Assembly (NCBI GenBank): GCA_021234155.1 | Contig: JAJEKV010000049.1 | Location: forward strand, 5,778,691-5,842,690 | From: Isoetes taiwanensis | Taxonomy: Eukaryota > Streptophyta > Lycopodiopsida > Isoetales > Isoetaceae | Reading direction: 5' to 3' | DNA length: 64,000 nucleotides | Shown: positions 21,610 to 33,975 of the stretch, piece after piece | Numbering within the stretch: the stretch's first letter is position 1 | Layout of the letters: the number at the start of each line of letters is the position of its first letter | Position numbers and translations under genes: made by a program | Notes under the pieces: generated by a model | Database searches by the model: none | The model's input: only the letters and a program-made list of their open reading frames with translations | What the model was told of the DNA's origin: nothing

Positions 21610-24600
21610 TCTATATTATAATGTTGTGTAATGGACCACGCCCTAATTTGGGCGGCTCAGAACGTGGCATCATCTTGCACCTTTTTTCCAATCTTATCTT
21701 TTTTTTCTTCTTTTTAGGGTTTTTCTTTACGGGAACAGCGAACAGGGCGAGTAGATTTGACGATCGGATTCATTCTCAAACATACATCTTATCACAAATA
21801 GATACTCTATTTGCAGTTTGTGAAAAAACCCATGCCTGGAAATAAGAGACGGCAGGGCAGGAGCAGCTTCAACACAACAAAGAATAACACAATTCAACGC
21901 TGGTTTTTCTTTAGGGTTTATTCAACGCTGGGCAGGGCAGGGCAGGAGCGGCTCGGTTGCATTTGGATTTAGGGCTCGGTATTTTGTAGAGCCATGGCGG
22001 TGGCACTTGGTTAGGGAGCTCTGCTTAGGGTTATGTCAAACGAAGAGCCGATTTGACACAGATGCCAAAACACTGTATTATCTGGAGCGAAATATCCAGA
22101 TCTTCATGCATTCCTGTTCGTCGGCAAATGAGGAGCCGATTTGATATAGATGGCAAAACATTGTATTAAGTGGAGCAAAACACGGTATTATGTGGAGGAT
22201 TTCATGGTAGTCTAGGTAGCCTACAAGTCCAGTCCACCCCAGAGGCTGGTAATCGATACATGGCTGGTATTGATCTGGAGCGAAATATCCAGATCTTTAT
22301 GCATTCATGTTGGTCGGGAAGCTCTATTTAGGGCTATGGCAAATGAGGATACAGATGGCAAAACACTGTATTATGGGGAGCAATCCAGTAATTATGTTAT
22401 CTATTTAGGGCTATGGCAAAGGAGGAGCACATCCTGAAGCAGATTCTACGTACTGATGTGCAACTGTGGCCTTCAAAAGGTGCATGGCTATGCTTATCAG
22501 GAACGATTTTCATATGGCTGATTGGGAGATCTTGGGAGATCTGAGCCTTGATCTTCAATTTAAGTGCGGGTTCCGTAATACCTAAAGAGATCTTCCACCA
22601 GAGAAATATGAATGATACAATTGATGCTGGACCAAGTGATGATGATTCAAAACAAGATGCTGGATGTAGACGAGCTCCTTATCAGCAGGTTTGATCATTT
22701 ATATTGCTATGAACCAAATCTAAGAGCATGCTTTAATAAGGTAGAAAAGTTATATCATGAATAGTCACAGGGCTGAAAAAAATAGTTGTTTTGCTTTTTT
22801 TCTGATTATTTAAGAATAGTATGTATCTGTTATTGGCTTATATTTCTGGCAGGAGGAACATTCTTGGTCTGGACATAAATTCTATGCTTCTGTATTTGTA
22901 AGACTAAGAGATTAAGGGAATACGAAATGCATGCACATTAGTTGCTTAAGAACTTTGCTAGACAAGGATCCACAGGTTTAATATTGATTATTAATACCCT
23001 TATAGAGGTTAATGCTATGTGGTAGATATGACACAGATTTGTTTTGAAGTGACACAGATTTGTTTTGAAGTGCTAGGATGCTTATTGCCTAAGCCTACAT
23101 CCAAGCCCCAGCAATAACCCCTTCTACCTATTCCTCTTCCTTGCTCGCAGGGTTAATATGTAGCCTTAGAACTTGGTCATTGCAGTAGCATAAGGTCCGC
23201 AAAAGATCCCGTGGGGTCTTTTTCTGAAGGTGGAAGCTTTTTTAATGGTTTGGATTTGGTTTGATTTTCTTTTGGTTTGCAGTAGCAATACAAAAGCAAG
23301 GGAGGTTTTGGGAGAAGCAGAATGAGTAACAGAAACTGTATAGCCTGTGTAAGTAATAACAGTCAAACTGAAGTTTTTATGCAAGGAAATGAAGGCATGG
23401 CTGATTTTCCTTGCTTCTGATTAACAGTTTCCCAGCCGCAGCTAGAATCCAAAGGACAAGTACATTCTGTGCAAAACTATGGTTAGCACCACATTAGACG
23501 TCACATTGTTTTTTCCTCTTTAATTATGAATTTTACTGGCCCTTTAGATTGACATTTAGACAGCTTTTGTAGCAGTTGAGGATATATCTCTACATTAGGA
23601 CCTGGACCATCCACTCAGATATATTTGGCCACTGGAGCTTACAAACGAATACAAGGAATTAATATCTTCTCTTTTTTGCCCATATATGGTTTTTTGTATG
23701 AGTCATCTCAAAGTCAAATTGTATGACATCCCTTTTACTTCCACGTCCACTTCAAGGTTCGTTCCAATGTCCAAAGCATGTTGAACCAAACTTCAAAGCA
23801 ATATGGAATTATTGTAGCCTAAGTTGTTGAACCAAATTTCTAAGAAATTGTGGCTTAAGCAATGTCAGTGAGTTCTGTTGGATTATTGTGAATCCTACAG
23901 CTAGCTTCTGAGCAACTCCATATTTGTTTTAGTGAACTTGCTTAAATAGTAATCTGGAAAATGAGACTAGAGTTTGATGTGTCATGATATTCTTATTTTA
24001 GCATATGCCATAATAGTGAAGGCCCATGTGGTACGTTTGCATGCCAATGCAATGCCATAATGCATTTCGCATCACAGGAATTCATCTGAATATGGTTGAG
24101 TATGTTATGGCTTAAACAAAAATAATGGTCTGGCACTGGCACTGTCCTAGAAGATGCTCGAGGAGGAAAGAGAGATGCAAGAATAGGTGTTTGATCTATT
24201 GAGAACAAGTTAGCATCTCCAGCTACTAAATCTTTGGGCCTACGAGCGTACATGATCTATTGATCAACAAGTTAGCATCTCCATCTACTAAATCTTTGGG
24301 CCTACGAGCATACATGCCCTTTCGACATGTATGTATGTCTGATAGTAGAACTTTATTAAAATCATGGTAAAGATCATGAATTTGGGCCTCAACTTAATGA
24401 GGCAATGTTGTAATCCTTGCAAAGTGGTCCTACATTACATTCTTTGACGATTATAAATGGGATGATATTAAATAATATTATTTATTATAGAATAATAATA
24501 CTACATTTCATGTTATTTGCATTGGTTGTCCAATGGTGGTCAAAGTCCATATGTAATATGTAAGGAGGGATTTGATTAATCAATAAGTTGTTATTTGCAT

Positions 24601-25201
24601 TGTTTGCCCAATGGCGATCACACCAAAGTCCATATGTAAGGAGGGATTCGATTAAGCAATAAGTAGCCATGTGACTGACTGGAGATGCATTTCTAACATA
24701 GGAACAACATGCTGACTTAAAATATATATCAAAGCTTGGATATGAGCTAAATTATCTCTTACTCTTCGTAACACAAAATTCTAATGCTCCTCAATTTGAT
24801 TAGCGGGGAAAAATAAGTCCAAATTGAATGGAATGGTGGCCCTTTGCATTAAGCAAGTCTTTTACAAAGACTCCAATAGATAAGAATGATCTAGCTTAAT
24901 CCAAGTTCAAAAGTGTAACTAGTAGGCCACAAATGCAATGGCAAGATGAATAGAACTACAAACCATACCAAACTCGCACTGTCTTAAATGTCACCGGATA
25001 AAAAGACATGCATTCTATAGGTCTTTGTGGGACGATAAAAATCCATTCAATTCAATTCAAGTCAATTCTATGTTCTACAGAGTGGTGAACCGCAGAATGG
25101 TGAGACTGGTGAGTGGTGAACCGCAGAGTGGTGAGACTGGTGAGTGGTGGCCATTTAAAGGTTTTCAGCTTATGCCCAGCAACGCTGGGCACCGTTACTA
25201 G
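21610..25201 (+). mobile_element. Helitron-like insertion
   Basis: The 3' end is strong: hairpin GCCCAGC-AAC-GCTGGGC (25174-25190), then ACCGTTA and CTAG at 25198-25201, followed by host T. The proposed 5' end is TCTATATTATAATG at 21610, preceded by A, as expected for insertion between A and T; this choice is tentative. No Rep/helicase is visible. The interior is AT-rich with local repeats: a segment containing GAAATATCCAGATCTT recurs in 22036-22330, and a roughly 58-bp pair lies at 24197-24316. A short open exon-like stretch at 22608 (MNDTIDAGPSDDDSKQDAGC) ends at a GT. A non-autonomous copy is likely. Confidence 0.55.
24197..24316. repeat. Direct duplication of about 58 bp
   Basis: ACAAGTTAGCATCTCCA(G/T)CTACTAAATCTTTGGGCCTACGAGC occurs twice in tandem. 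A second looser pair follows at 24500-24665 (both copies contain AGTCCATATGTAA and AAGGAGGGATT). Confidence 0.85.
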
Positions 25202-26931
25202 TTTGTTATATAGCTGTCTTTGAATTTATATAAATATCAACTTTCCCAAATCTACTTAGTAGTGCTATGGAGTCTAAGCAAAATTGGACACTAAGACAAT
25301 GTTCAGAAATAAGTGAAACAAGCTTTGATGAGAAATGAATAAGTAAATTTTTTTAATTCAAGTTTTGTGGCTAGGGAAATTCACTTACAAAAGCATAGGG
25401 TTGAATTCTAGGTAGATACTTGGTGTACTCACATTAAGCTTTCGTGATTTTTTTTTCCATATGGTACCAAACTATGTTAAAGTGAAAGGTACACCATTGC
25501 AAAGCCCAAGCACAATATATAGAATGAAATTCACAAGGCTTTGTTACAAAACAACCAAATTTCTAAGGGTGAGGGGACAACTAACGAGGAATCATCTGTC
25601 AAGAACAACTATTACCACTTTATGGTGGATAGATATCATTGCAAATAGGAACATAGACATTATCGTTGGGTAATTCCCATCCTTAAAAAATAATGCGACA
25701 TTCTATAGACTGCAATTGGAAAATAGGCTTTACGTATGTGGTTTTTAATTTCACTCTTTCAACTTATGATGGAAATAAACTCAACCAAATTATTTTTAGT
25801 CAACGCAAAAGTCGTGAACTTGGGATGCAAATCGATTTCTTTGCAGAATAAAGCCGGATGTGATGATAATCGATTCTGCTAGCCTTGATAATCATCTGCA
25901 TGTCGGTGTGTAAAAGACCTGTGATTTCTTGTATTTCATTCAGCATAGTCACATGTTTAAAACAGCTGGTCCAAAATCTATTCATGTATTTTTCCTGTTA
26001 TATGTTACAATTTTAAGTTTTTACATTTCCTTGATTACAAGAGCTCTAACATGCCATTCGAAACATGGACTTTGACATGGCTTGATAATGTCGGACGCTT
26101 ACCATACCAGATCGCAATGACATACATTCTACAGGGTTTACTGCAAAAATGTTACTTACAGGAATATGCTTTCGAGCAAATTTATAGAACAGGTTTCTTC
26201 TTAAAAATGATGTCTAAAAAGCACCACCTCTTAACAAAAAGATATTCTAGGTTCTGAACATAAAATTATTTAGCTTCTATCTAATAATACGAACAAACTT
26301 GTTGCATCTTTTGACTTCTTTATCATAAACTAACTGGCGCAAACAAAGCTCGTCTAATTTCTTATAGAGAAGTAATTCTAAATTCCTGAAATATTCTAAG
26401 TTCTCAATCTGTGATAAGTGAATACCAGAACTTCGTTTATGCTTTTGCAGTTCTCGTATAACTTCATAACAATTAAGTAGACATCTGCACCAAAACCAGC
26501 TTCAAGCATTGCCATAAATCTTACCTAATAATAAAGAATTTGTTTTACTCCATGCACATATAATGGTAAATGGTAATGAGTGTGACCTTGTTTATTGCTA
26601 CATGAAAAACCTAGGCGGAAAACATCTTTTAAAGTATAAAAAGCTTCAAGTTAATACATTTGTACTCTGCCTGTGATCTAACTTGAAAAGATGACAACCC
26701 CGAAATGGCGACACCAAGGCTTGTAAGAAAAACAATGCTGCTGATAAGCTTGCAGATCCTGGCGGTACAGTTGCCCTTGGGGTTGTAGAATCCACCTAAA
26801 AATGTTACATAGTAGAATGTAAGCTAAGGTACAAGCATCATAAAGAAAAATATTTACTACACTACCTTACCGGACTGAAATATCTCTATATAAGATTCTT
26901 CCTCACAAAGCTAGAGATATATGAAGAAACT
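25202..26931. other. No gene seen inside the TIR element
   Basis: This is AT-rich sequence. The ORFs at 25461-25673 and 26051-26257 lack family signal and have no supporting splice structure. Confidence 0.5.
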
Positions 26932-27280
26932 TTAAACACGAAAATAGCATATATTATGCCCATGTTCCTCCTTTCTACAATTCACGACTCTCAAGAGACA
27001 ACCCCAAGATTGCCATCGTTTCTCTTCATAAGATTTCTGAAAGCATTCTTGTCCTCTCTTGCTTGCTGATTTCAACCATGTTAATTTAACCTTTCTCTCT
27101 GTTTCATTGACTGCAGTAACCATTGCATACCAACATCCATCATATGAACTTAAATGAGGAGCATTACCACGTTTCACTGCTTGAACTGCAACTATATCAC
27201 CTTCTAAAGGCCAAATAGGAAGGTTTCCAACTTTATGTAATTGTAGAAGTCTATCAGGTAGTTTGTTGGTAATCGTTTCA
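26932..27280 (-). pseudogene. Tudor/Agenet-like exon captured in the TIR element
   Basis: The open minus-strand frame reads ITNKLPDRLLQLHKVGNLPI, WPLEGDIVAVQAVKRGNAPH, LSSYDGCWYAMVTAVNETER and KVKLTWLK, then a basic tail. The pattern GDxVAV...YDGCWYAxV...ERxVxLTWL is that of small beta-barrel readers (Tudor/Agenet type) that bind methylated histone tails; the family assignment is tentative. The frame is cut at 27281, exactly where the 650-bp tandem array begins, so the exon was truncated or the array expanded from its edge. Confidence 0.4.
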
Positions 27281-29715
27281 ACTCACTCCTTGCCAGTACG
27301 CTAGTCTAGATATAGTATGTACTCGGCAATATTCGATCGAACCTCTACTCCTCATACATGTGTCCAGGGTAACTCTGACCTTCTAAATGCAACCGCGGAG
27401 TCAAATTGTTATGTTGTACCTTCTGGCATGCCCCGTCGCACGATGTCCAACTTGTTATGAGGCATCCTGATGATGCAAGTTTGGAACCGGTGCCTAGGGA
27501 AGGTTTTTTTGTTCTCTCTTTTCTACTCTCCTTTGGACCCTTGAGAAAACACTACATGCAAGTTCTCGGCTGCTACAGAAGCAAGGAAGGTTGCCAAAAC
27601 CTAAACCCTACAAATTTAGTAGGGTTTAGGTGTCGGGGCACCAAAATTGCTCCATCTGCTAATCCCACCGTTAAAATGGTCGCCCATGTCCCATGGATCA
27701 TCATTGAAAAGAAACAATGGACATCCACCGCAGACGCGCCAATCCCCAAATTTCCCCCTTCCGCCTAGGGGCATGACTGGAAATGGCGTGTTCCTCCAAT
27801 TCGCCATGCTAGTGAGTCTAGAATGCAGTTTGGTCATGCATGAGTCAAGAGCATCTAATTTATCCTAGGGACCAACTATTATGACCAATAGAGCCAAGCT
27901 TGTCTTGTTATGGGAAACTAGTCGACCTTCCGCTCAACTCACTCCTTGCCAGTACGCTAGTCTAGATATTGTATGTACTCGGCAATATTCGATCGAACCT
28001 CTACTCCTCATACATGTGTCCGTGGTAACTTTCGACCTTCTAAATGCAACCGTGGAGTCAAATTGTTATGTTGTACCCTCTTGGCATGCCCCCTGGCCGC
28101 ACGATGTCCAACTTGTTATGAGCCATCCCGATGATGCAAGTTTGGAACCGGTGCCTAGGGAGGGTTTTTGTTCTCTTTTTCTACTCTCCTTTGGACCCTT
28201 GAGAAAACACTACATGCAAGTTCTCGGCCACTACGTATAAGCAGGAAGGTTGCCAAAACCTAAACCCTACAATTTAGTAGGGTTTAGGTGTCGAGCACCA
28301 AAATTGCTCCATCCGCTAATCCCACCGTTAAATGGTCGCCCATGTCCCATGGATCATCAATCAAAAAAAAAAATGGACATCCACCGCCAGACGCGTGCCA
28401 ATCCCCAAATTTCCCCTTTCCGCCTCTAGAGGCATGACGGGAAATGGCGTTCCTCCAATTCGCCATGCTAGTGAGTCTAGAATGCGGTTTGGTCATGCAT
28501 GAGTCCAGAGCATCTAATTTATCCTAGGGACCAACTATTATGACCAATGGAGCCAAGCTTGTCTTGTTATGGGAAACTAGTCGACCTTCCGCTCAACTCA
28601 CTCCTTGCCAGTACGCTAGTTTAGATATAGTATGTACTCGGCAATATTCGATCGAACCTCTACTCCTCATACATGTGTCTAGGGTAACTCTGACCTTCTA
28701 AATGCAACCGCTGAGTCAAATTGTTATGTTGTAATGAGCCATCCTGATGATGCAAGTTTGGAACCGGTGCATAGGGAGGGTTTTTTTGTTCTCTCTTTTC
28801 TACTCTCTCTTTGGACCCTTGAGAAAACACTGCATGCAAGCTCTCGGCCACTACAGAAGCAAGGAAGGTTGCCAAAACCTAAACCCTACAAATTTAGTAG
28901 GGTTTAGGTGTCGGGGCACCAAAGTTGCTCCATCTGCTAATCCTACCGTTAAAATGGTCGCCCATGTTCCATGAAGCGTCACTGAAAAGAAAAAATGGAC
29001 ATCCACCGCACAGACGTGCCAATCCCCAAATTTCCCCCCTTTCCGTCTAGGGGCATGACGGGGAAATGGCGTGTTCCTCCAATAAGGCTATGCTAGTGAG
29101 TCTAGAATGCAGTTTGGTCATGCATGAGTCCAGAGCATCTAATTTATCCTAGGGACCAACTATTATGACCAATAGAGCCAAGCTCGTCTTGTTATGGGAA
29201 ACTAGTCGGCCTTCCGCTCAACTCACTCCTTGCCAGTGCGCTAGTCTAGATATAGTATGTACTCGGCAATATTTGATCGAACGTCTACTCCTCATACATG
29301 TGCCTAGGGTAACTCTAACCTTCTAAATGCAACCGCAGAGTCAAATTGTTATGTTGTACCTTCTGGCATGCCCCGTCGTGCGATGTCGAACTTGTTATGA
29401 GCCATCCTGATGATGCAAGTTTGGAACCGGTGCCTAGGGAGGGTTTTTTTGTTCTCTCTTTTCTACTCTCTCTTTGGACCCTTGAGAAAACCCTGCATGC
29501 AAGCTCTCGGCCACTACAGAAGCAAGGAAGGTTGCCAAAACCTAAACCCTACAGAAGCAAGGAAGGTTGCCAGTGCGCTAGTCTAGATATAGTATGTACT
29601 CGGCAATATTCGATCGATCCTCTACTCCTCATACATGTGTCTAGGGTGACTCTGACCTTCTGAATGCAACCACGGAGTCAAATTGTTATGTTGTACCTTC
29701 TGGCATGGCCGGTCG
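27281..29715. repeat. Tandem array of a ~650-bp unit, four copies plus a partial
   Basis: Units begin ACTCACTCCTTGCCAGT at 27281, 27937, 28596 and 29221 (spacing 656, 659 and 625), with a partial fifth from about 29568. Each full unit contains CTAAACCCTAC...GTAGGGTTTAG, an 11-bp-arm hairpin around ATTT that resembles the plant telomere motif. Copy three lacks about 38 bp after TTATGTTGTA. ORFs in the units (for example 27406-27768) are shared repeat artefacts. Confidence 0.9.
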
Positions 29716-29720
29716 CACAA

Positions 29721-29985
29721 TCTTCCTTTTTAGAAGCATTACCTAATCTCAAAATATTGCATTTATTATATATATGAACTTGACCATCTTCCCCTTCTAG
29801 AAGCCTTATGTAATCTCAAAATAGTACATTTAGTAGTATGTGTATGAACTTCACCATCTTCCTTTCTACCTAATCTCAAAATATTGCATTTAGTGGTATA
29901 TCTATGCACTTGACCATCTTGCTTTTCTAGAAGCCTTATCTAATATCAAAATATTGCATTTACTAGTATATGTGTGAACGTTACC
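29721..29985. repeat. ~70-bp tandem repeats, four copies
   Basis: The unit core is TAATCTCAAAATATTGCATTTA, followed by a TATATNTATGAACTTGACCATCTT-like stretch, in four imperfect copies directly after the 650-bp array. Confidence 0.85.
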
Positions 29986-31345
29986 ATTTTGTTGCAAAGA
30001 ACATATGTGAACCAATGCGGGGATGTTCATATGTGCATGAGCATTATAATAGAGCAGCATTGGCATAACACTCTAATGCATGACAAACACTTTATAAGAA
30101 TCATGACAACATTGCAAGTATGTTCATTCTCAATGCCAACAAGGTGTACTCGATGATCCCGAAAAAGGTAGGGGGCCTTGTGCTATTGGACGCAACTCCA
30201 CAAAGACACGTGGAATGAATCATATCTCGAGATAATATTTCCCTAAGATTTGTGTGATACTAGATTTTTTCTTCAAAAGCGTGGGTTCTAGAGTCCCATA
30301 AAAATCGTGTCTACAACAATAAATCATATCTATATCTCATATCTTAATGTACAAATTAACTTGGACTATTGGCAACGAATTACCTTAGACGTACAACATG
30401 TTTTGAATCCTTTGCAATACAAAATTAATATGAAGCTATAGATAGAAGTTAAGGTGTGCGATAAGGTAGGAAAATTCCTACGCTAATGACATTGAAAAAA
30501 AAATGCAAATATTGGATTCGATTATGTTGTTTCGACATGCAAAAGCAAGGCAAAGACACAATATTTGTTTTCCAAGCGGGTTAGGTCATTTTCGTTTTTC
30601 GAAAAATGTTCAACCAGCTTCTAATGTCGACGGCATGGGGAAAACGGCTGATGGTGCAGCCGTTACACATGAATCATGAATCGAGCTTCATTTTCTTTTC
30701 GAAGCCCTATGCAAAGAGGGTTTGGGCGATTGGGTGTTGTTTTGGGATCATTCAATCCATTCGAAAAACTTGCATCCAAAGATTTCAATCCACGGTACTT
30801 CACATTCTTTGCCCTTCTTTTCTTGAATTGTTAGAGAACCATCTAGATGGAAAGTGCCAATGTATTGCGTTTAAATTAATCTTTCATTATATCAGCCTCT
30901 GCTGGCAATGCATCACAGTTATGAGCCACTGCTTCCTCTACTCTAGGGATTGAAGTATCTAATCACATATCTATCAGTAGCAAGTACAAATAATAGTGGC
31001 AAGTAGAAGTAATCATCTTGTTCACATAATCTTGATAATCAGAAACTGTCTTGTGCTTAAATTAGCAAAGTACCTGCTACTTTTGGAATCTAATTAAACT
31101 TTCATAATAGCAGTCCATTAATATTCTAACTCTTCTATATATGTGAATGGCTGATAAGAGATGCAAAACACAATTTATAAATGCAATCGATTATTGCCTT
31201 AGCTTTGATTGACTAGTGTAGTGTGGATTTCATCAAGTTAATTTAGTGTGCATCAGAGTAGTGTAGACAAAAAGAGATATTCATACTTACTATGTTTAAA
31301 AGTCAGCATTTTCCTAGTTTTATATTGGTTTTTTCTCTCTTGTAG
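29986..31345. other. No gene assigned; one TIR-like end inside
   Basis: GGGGGCCTTGTG at 30171-30182 equals the outer 12 bp of the right TIR. The ORF 30606-30953 has no family signal. The stretch before 31346 ends in a pyrimidine-rich splice acceptor. Confidence 0.4.
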
Positions 31346-31856
31346 ATTATGGATCTCGACATACCTTCCATCTCAATTGTTTCAAGGTGGCAGCCGAAGG
31401 ATGTTGCTGCATATATATGTGATCGGTTTTCATCTCTTCCTTCTGAGAAAATCACAGATTTAATTGTGGAAAATGAGGTTTTGGGTATGACATTTTTGAA
31501 ATATGCCTCTACTGATTGGCTCGATTTAGGATTTGGAAAGGGTACAGCAGTCGGTATTGCAGGATTAAGAGATGAAATCAAAGAGAAGGAATGTATTGCT
31601 ATTGCTACAACAGTGAACATGGTTTCTGCCAAAGCAGCCGCATGTAGCAATTCTGTATCAAGTACTGTTGCCACTCATGGCAGCATAGAAGAGCCCTAGA
31701 CATATCTAACATTTGGCTCATTGAATGCATGAGGAAATATGAAGACCATTGGCTTTCAGAAACACTTGAAGACTCAGTCAAACAGCAAAAGGAACAAATG
31801 TTTAGAAGAACCAAAGAAGGACATTCACATGGTTATCTCAAAATTGGAGGATGGAC
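31346..31856 (+). pseudogene. SAM-domain (sterile alpha motif) gene segment
   Basis: After the acceptor TTTTCTCTCTTGTAG the exon reads MDLDIPSISIVSRWQPKDVA, AYICDRFSSLPSEKITDLIV, ENEVLGMTFLKYASTDWLDL and GFGKGTAVGIAGLRDEI. This has the length (about 65 residues) and helix pattern of a SAM domain: W-xx-DV at the start, xxNE(I/V)xGxxFL in the middle, and a LG..xG...+I final helix. SAM domains mediate protein or RNA binding. The frame stops at 31699. A shifted frame from about 31670 continues RRALDISNIWLIECMRKYED and so on to about 31856, with the change next to a GGCAGC. The gene lies inside the TIR element on the same strand as the 34472-38922 gene. Confidence 0.65.
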
Positions 31857-32474
31857 AAGGTTTTGATTATCATCCAAGGTACTAAAGATCACTCCTACAA
31901 GATTTGAAGTCACTTGTTGAAGAATTGCAAGACATGAGCATGGTATGAAGTCTATTTCATGATTTGAGCATTTGAAGTTTGGATTCTTGATGTTGTAAGA
32001 GTTTTGCCTAGCCAATTTCCCATTTTAATTGCCATTTGACTCATATTCCACCTTCCTATTTCTTGTCATCTCTACACTTCATACTATCATTACCCATACA
32101 TCTATATTTCATCATACCATACTTTGGGATTGTCAATTCACCTTTCCCTAGTCAAAATGACCCACACGCTCATGATCCATCCATACATTCATAAGTTTAC
32201 CAAAAGAAACTAAAAAAATGTTGAGGCATTACCCTACATTATCTCACTTCAAAGACCTAGGGTTAAAATGATCACTAGGTTGAGGAAAGGTGGCTATTCA
32301 AAAGGTTGTCACCTATGTCTAGTTGGCAAAGGGAATTTTTTATGCCCACATCATCACTCACAAGTCCACATCACCATTCATTACACACATTTTCATTCCA
32401 TATCCACCTCATTAAAACAATTTTGACTAGGGAAAAGTTTTTGTCATCCAATGGTACCATCATCAAAGACATTT

Positions 32475-33058
32475 TGCCACCTCACCAAAATTCATGCCTA
32501 GTCACCCCTTCACTCTTTTGACAAAAAATCAAAGTGCTCCAAATCATCTTTTGACAAAACCACCTGGTGGTAGCCCTTGTGAAAATATGCCACCTGGCAC
32601 AAAAAATTTTCAAATTGAGTCTATTTGGACCTCCTTAAGCTACTTCTTGGGAAACGTGCCTTCTTGGAAAAAATGGCAAAACCTACCTACATCTACCCCC
32701 CATCTATCTACCCTCTCATTTTTCCGCCAAAGTGGCGTCCCCTGGCGTGCGTGTCGAAACACTGTTTATCGGCCAGCATTTGCCACCTCACCAAAATTCA
32801 TGCCTAGTCACCCCCTTCACTCTTTTGACAAAAATCAAAGTGCTCCAAATCATCTTTTGACAAAACCACTGGTAGCCCTTGTGAAAAATATGCCACCGCA
32901 CAAAAAATTTTCAAATTGAGTCTATTTGGACCTCCTTAAGCTACTTCTTGGGAAACGTGCCTTCTTGGAAAAATGGCAAAACCTACCTACATCTACCCCC
33001 ATCTATCTACCCTCTCATTTTTCCGCCAAGTGGCGCCCCCAAGTGCGTGTCGAAACAC
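32475..33058. repeat. ~306-bp direct duplication
   Basis: TGCCACCTCACCAAAATTCA begins at 32475 and 32781, and both copies run to GTGTCGAAACAC. They differ chiefly where copy one has CCACCTGGTGG and CCACCTGGCAC, while copy two has CCACTGG and CCACCGCAC. Confidence 0.92.
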
Positions 33059-33394
33059 GAGCCGACGCCGCGTGGGAGGAGACCACGTGTCGATGAAAAC
33101 GGCTTCGAATCAGTATTTATATCCTTGTTTAACTTTTTGCTCTTGGCCTGTGGGATATATCCGTGAAGAAAGCAAGAACCCTTAAAATTTTTGCCAACCA
33201 AGAAACGGAATTTTTGGCGATCCCACCACAAATTAGCATCATTACCTTCCCGAATCCACCTCTGCAACATCAAGAAAACCAAATCGAAGCTAAAAGACAA
33301 AGGATCCGCCAGTAATTCAAGAATTGCAAATGTAACGGGGCCTTTTAAAGAGGGCAAATCTCTATCGCGAAAAATCCAGGGGGCTTTACGCTAA
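33007..33394 (-). CDS. Open frame of unknown family
   Basis: The frame reads KAPWIFRDRDLPSLKGPVTF, DLVFLMLQRWIREGNDANLW and WDRQKFRFLVGKNFKGSCFL. It starts near 33394 without a clear ATG and runs into the 306-bp repeat. The composition looks coding (W, R and D rich), but I do not recognise the family. It may be an exon captured by the surrounding element. Confidence 0.25.
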
Positions 33395-33975
33395 ATTGAA
33401 GACCGCCGGTGTGAAGTACATGCAAAAGCGATCTCCTCACTGCGGATTCGACCATCCTTGCTGTTCAAATTGATCGTTGATCGGTAAAGGCGACCATAAA
33501 CCCAATCCGCTTTTTGAAATATGCTTTGCTCATTAACCGTGGGCATCGAAAATGATGTGATTCCTCCAATTTGATATATCAAGTGAATGAAAATCCAATT
33601 TGGTAATATCTTTCCCTTTGAAAATTGTTGAAGTTCCCAAAAATAGCTCTGAAATAGCTTCTATATTGCATAAAGACTAAAGAAAATTCAAAAAATAGCT
33701 TATTTTGTTTCCTTCAACTAGTATGCATATCAATCAACACCGTTCTATGGTTAATAAAGAAAAAATTTGCTCATCATAATGCAATTCCGCTTTCTCATCA
33801 CTTTAATCGCACCATTGCACACTCTATAGTTGAACTCCCCGGCTCTAGTGGTTTTAATAGCAAGGGTTGATTTAGGATATCTCTATCGCTTTTACATAGA
33901 TTTCCTACTTAAATATCGATAAAATTTGAAAAAGCATTCTCTGTTGCAAAGACACCGCATCTGTCGGTTCATAAA
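33395..33975. other. No gene seen
   Basis: AT-rich sequence between the unknown minus-strand frame and the duplicated block. Confidence 0.5.

Noticed and set aside
27406-29663. Series of 70-120-codon frames such as LVM(R/S)HPDDASLEPVPREGF
   Set aside because: They come from the 650-bp tandem unit and are broken differently in each copy.
27281-29715. Possible CRISPR-like or interstitial telomere array
   Set aside because: Units are about 650 bp with no spacer structure, and the telomere-like motif occurs once per unit as a hairpin, not as a TTTAGGG run.
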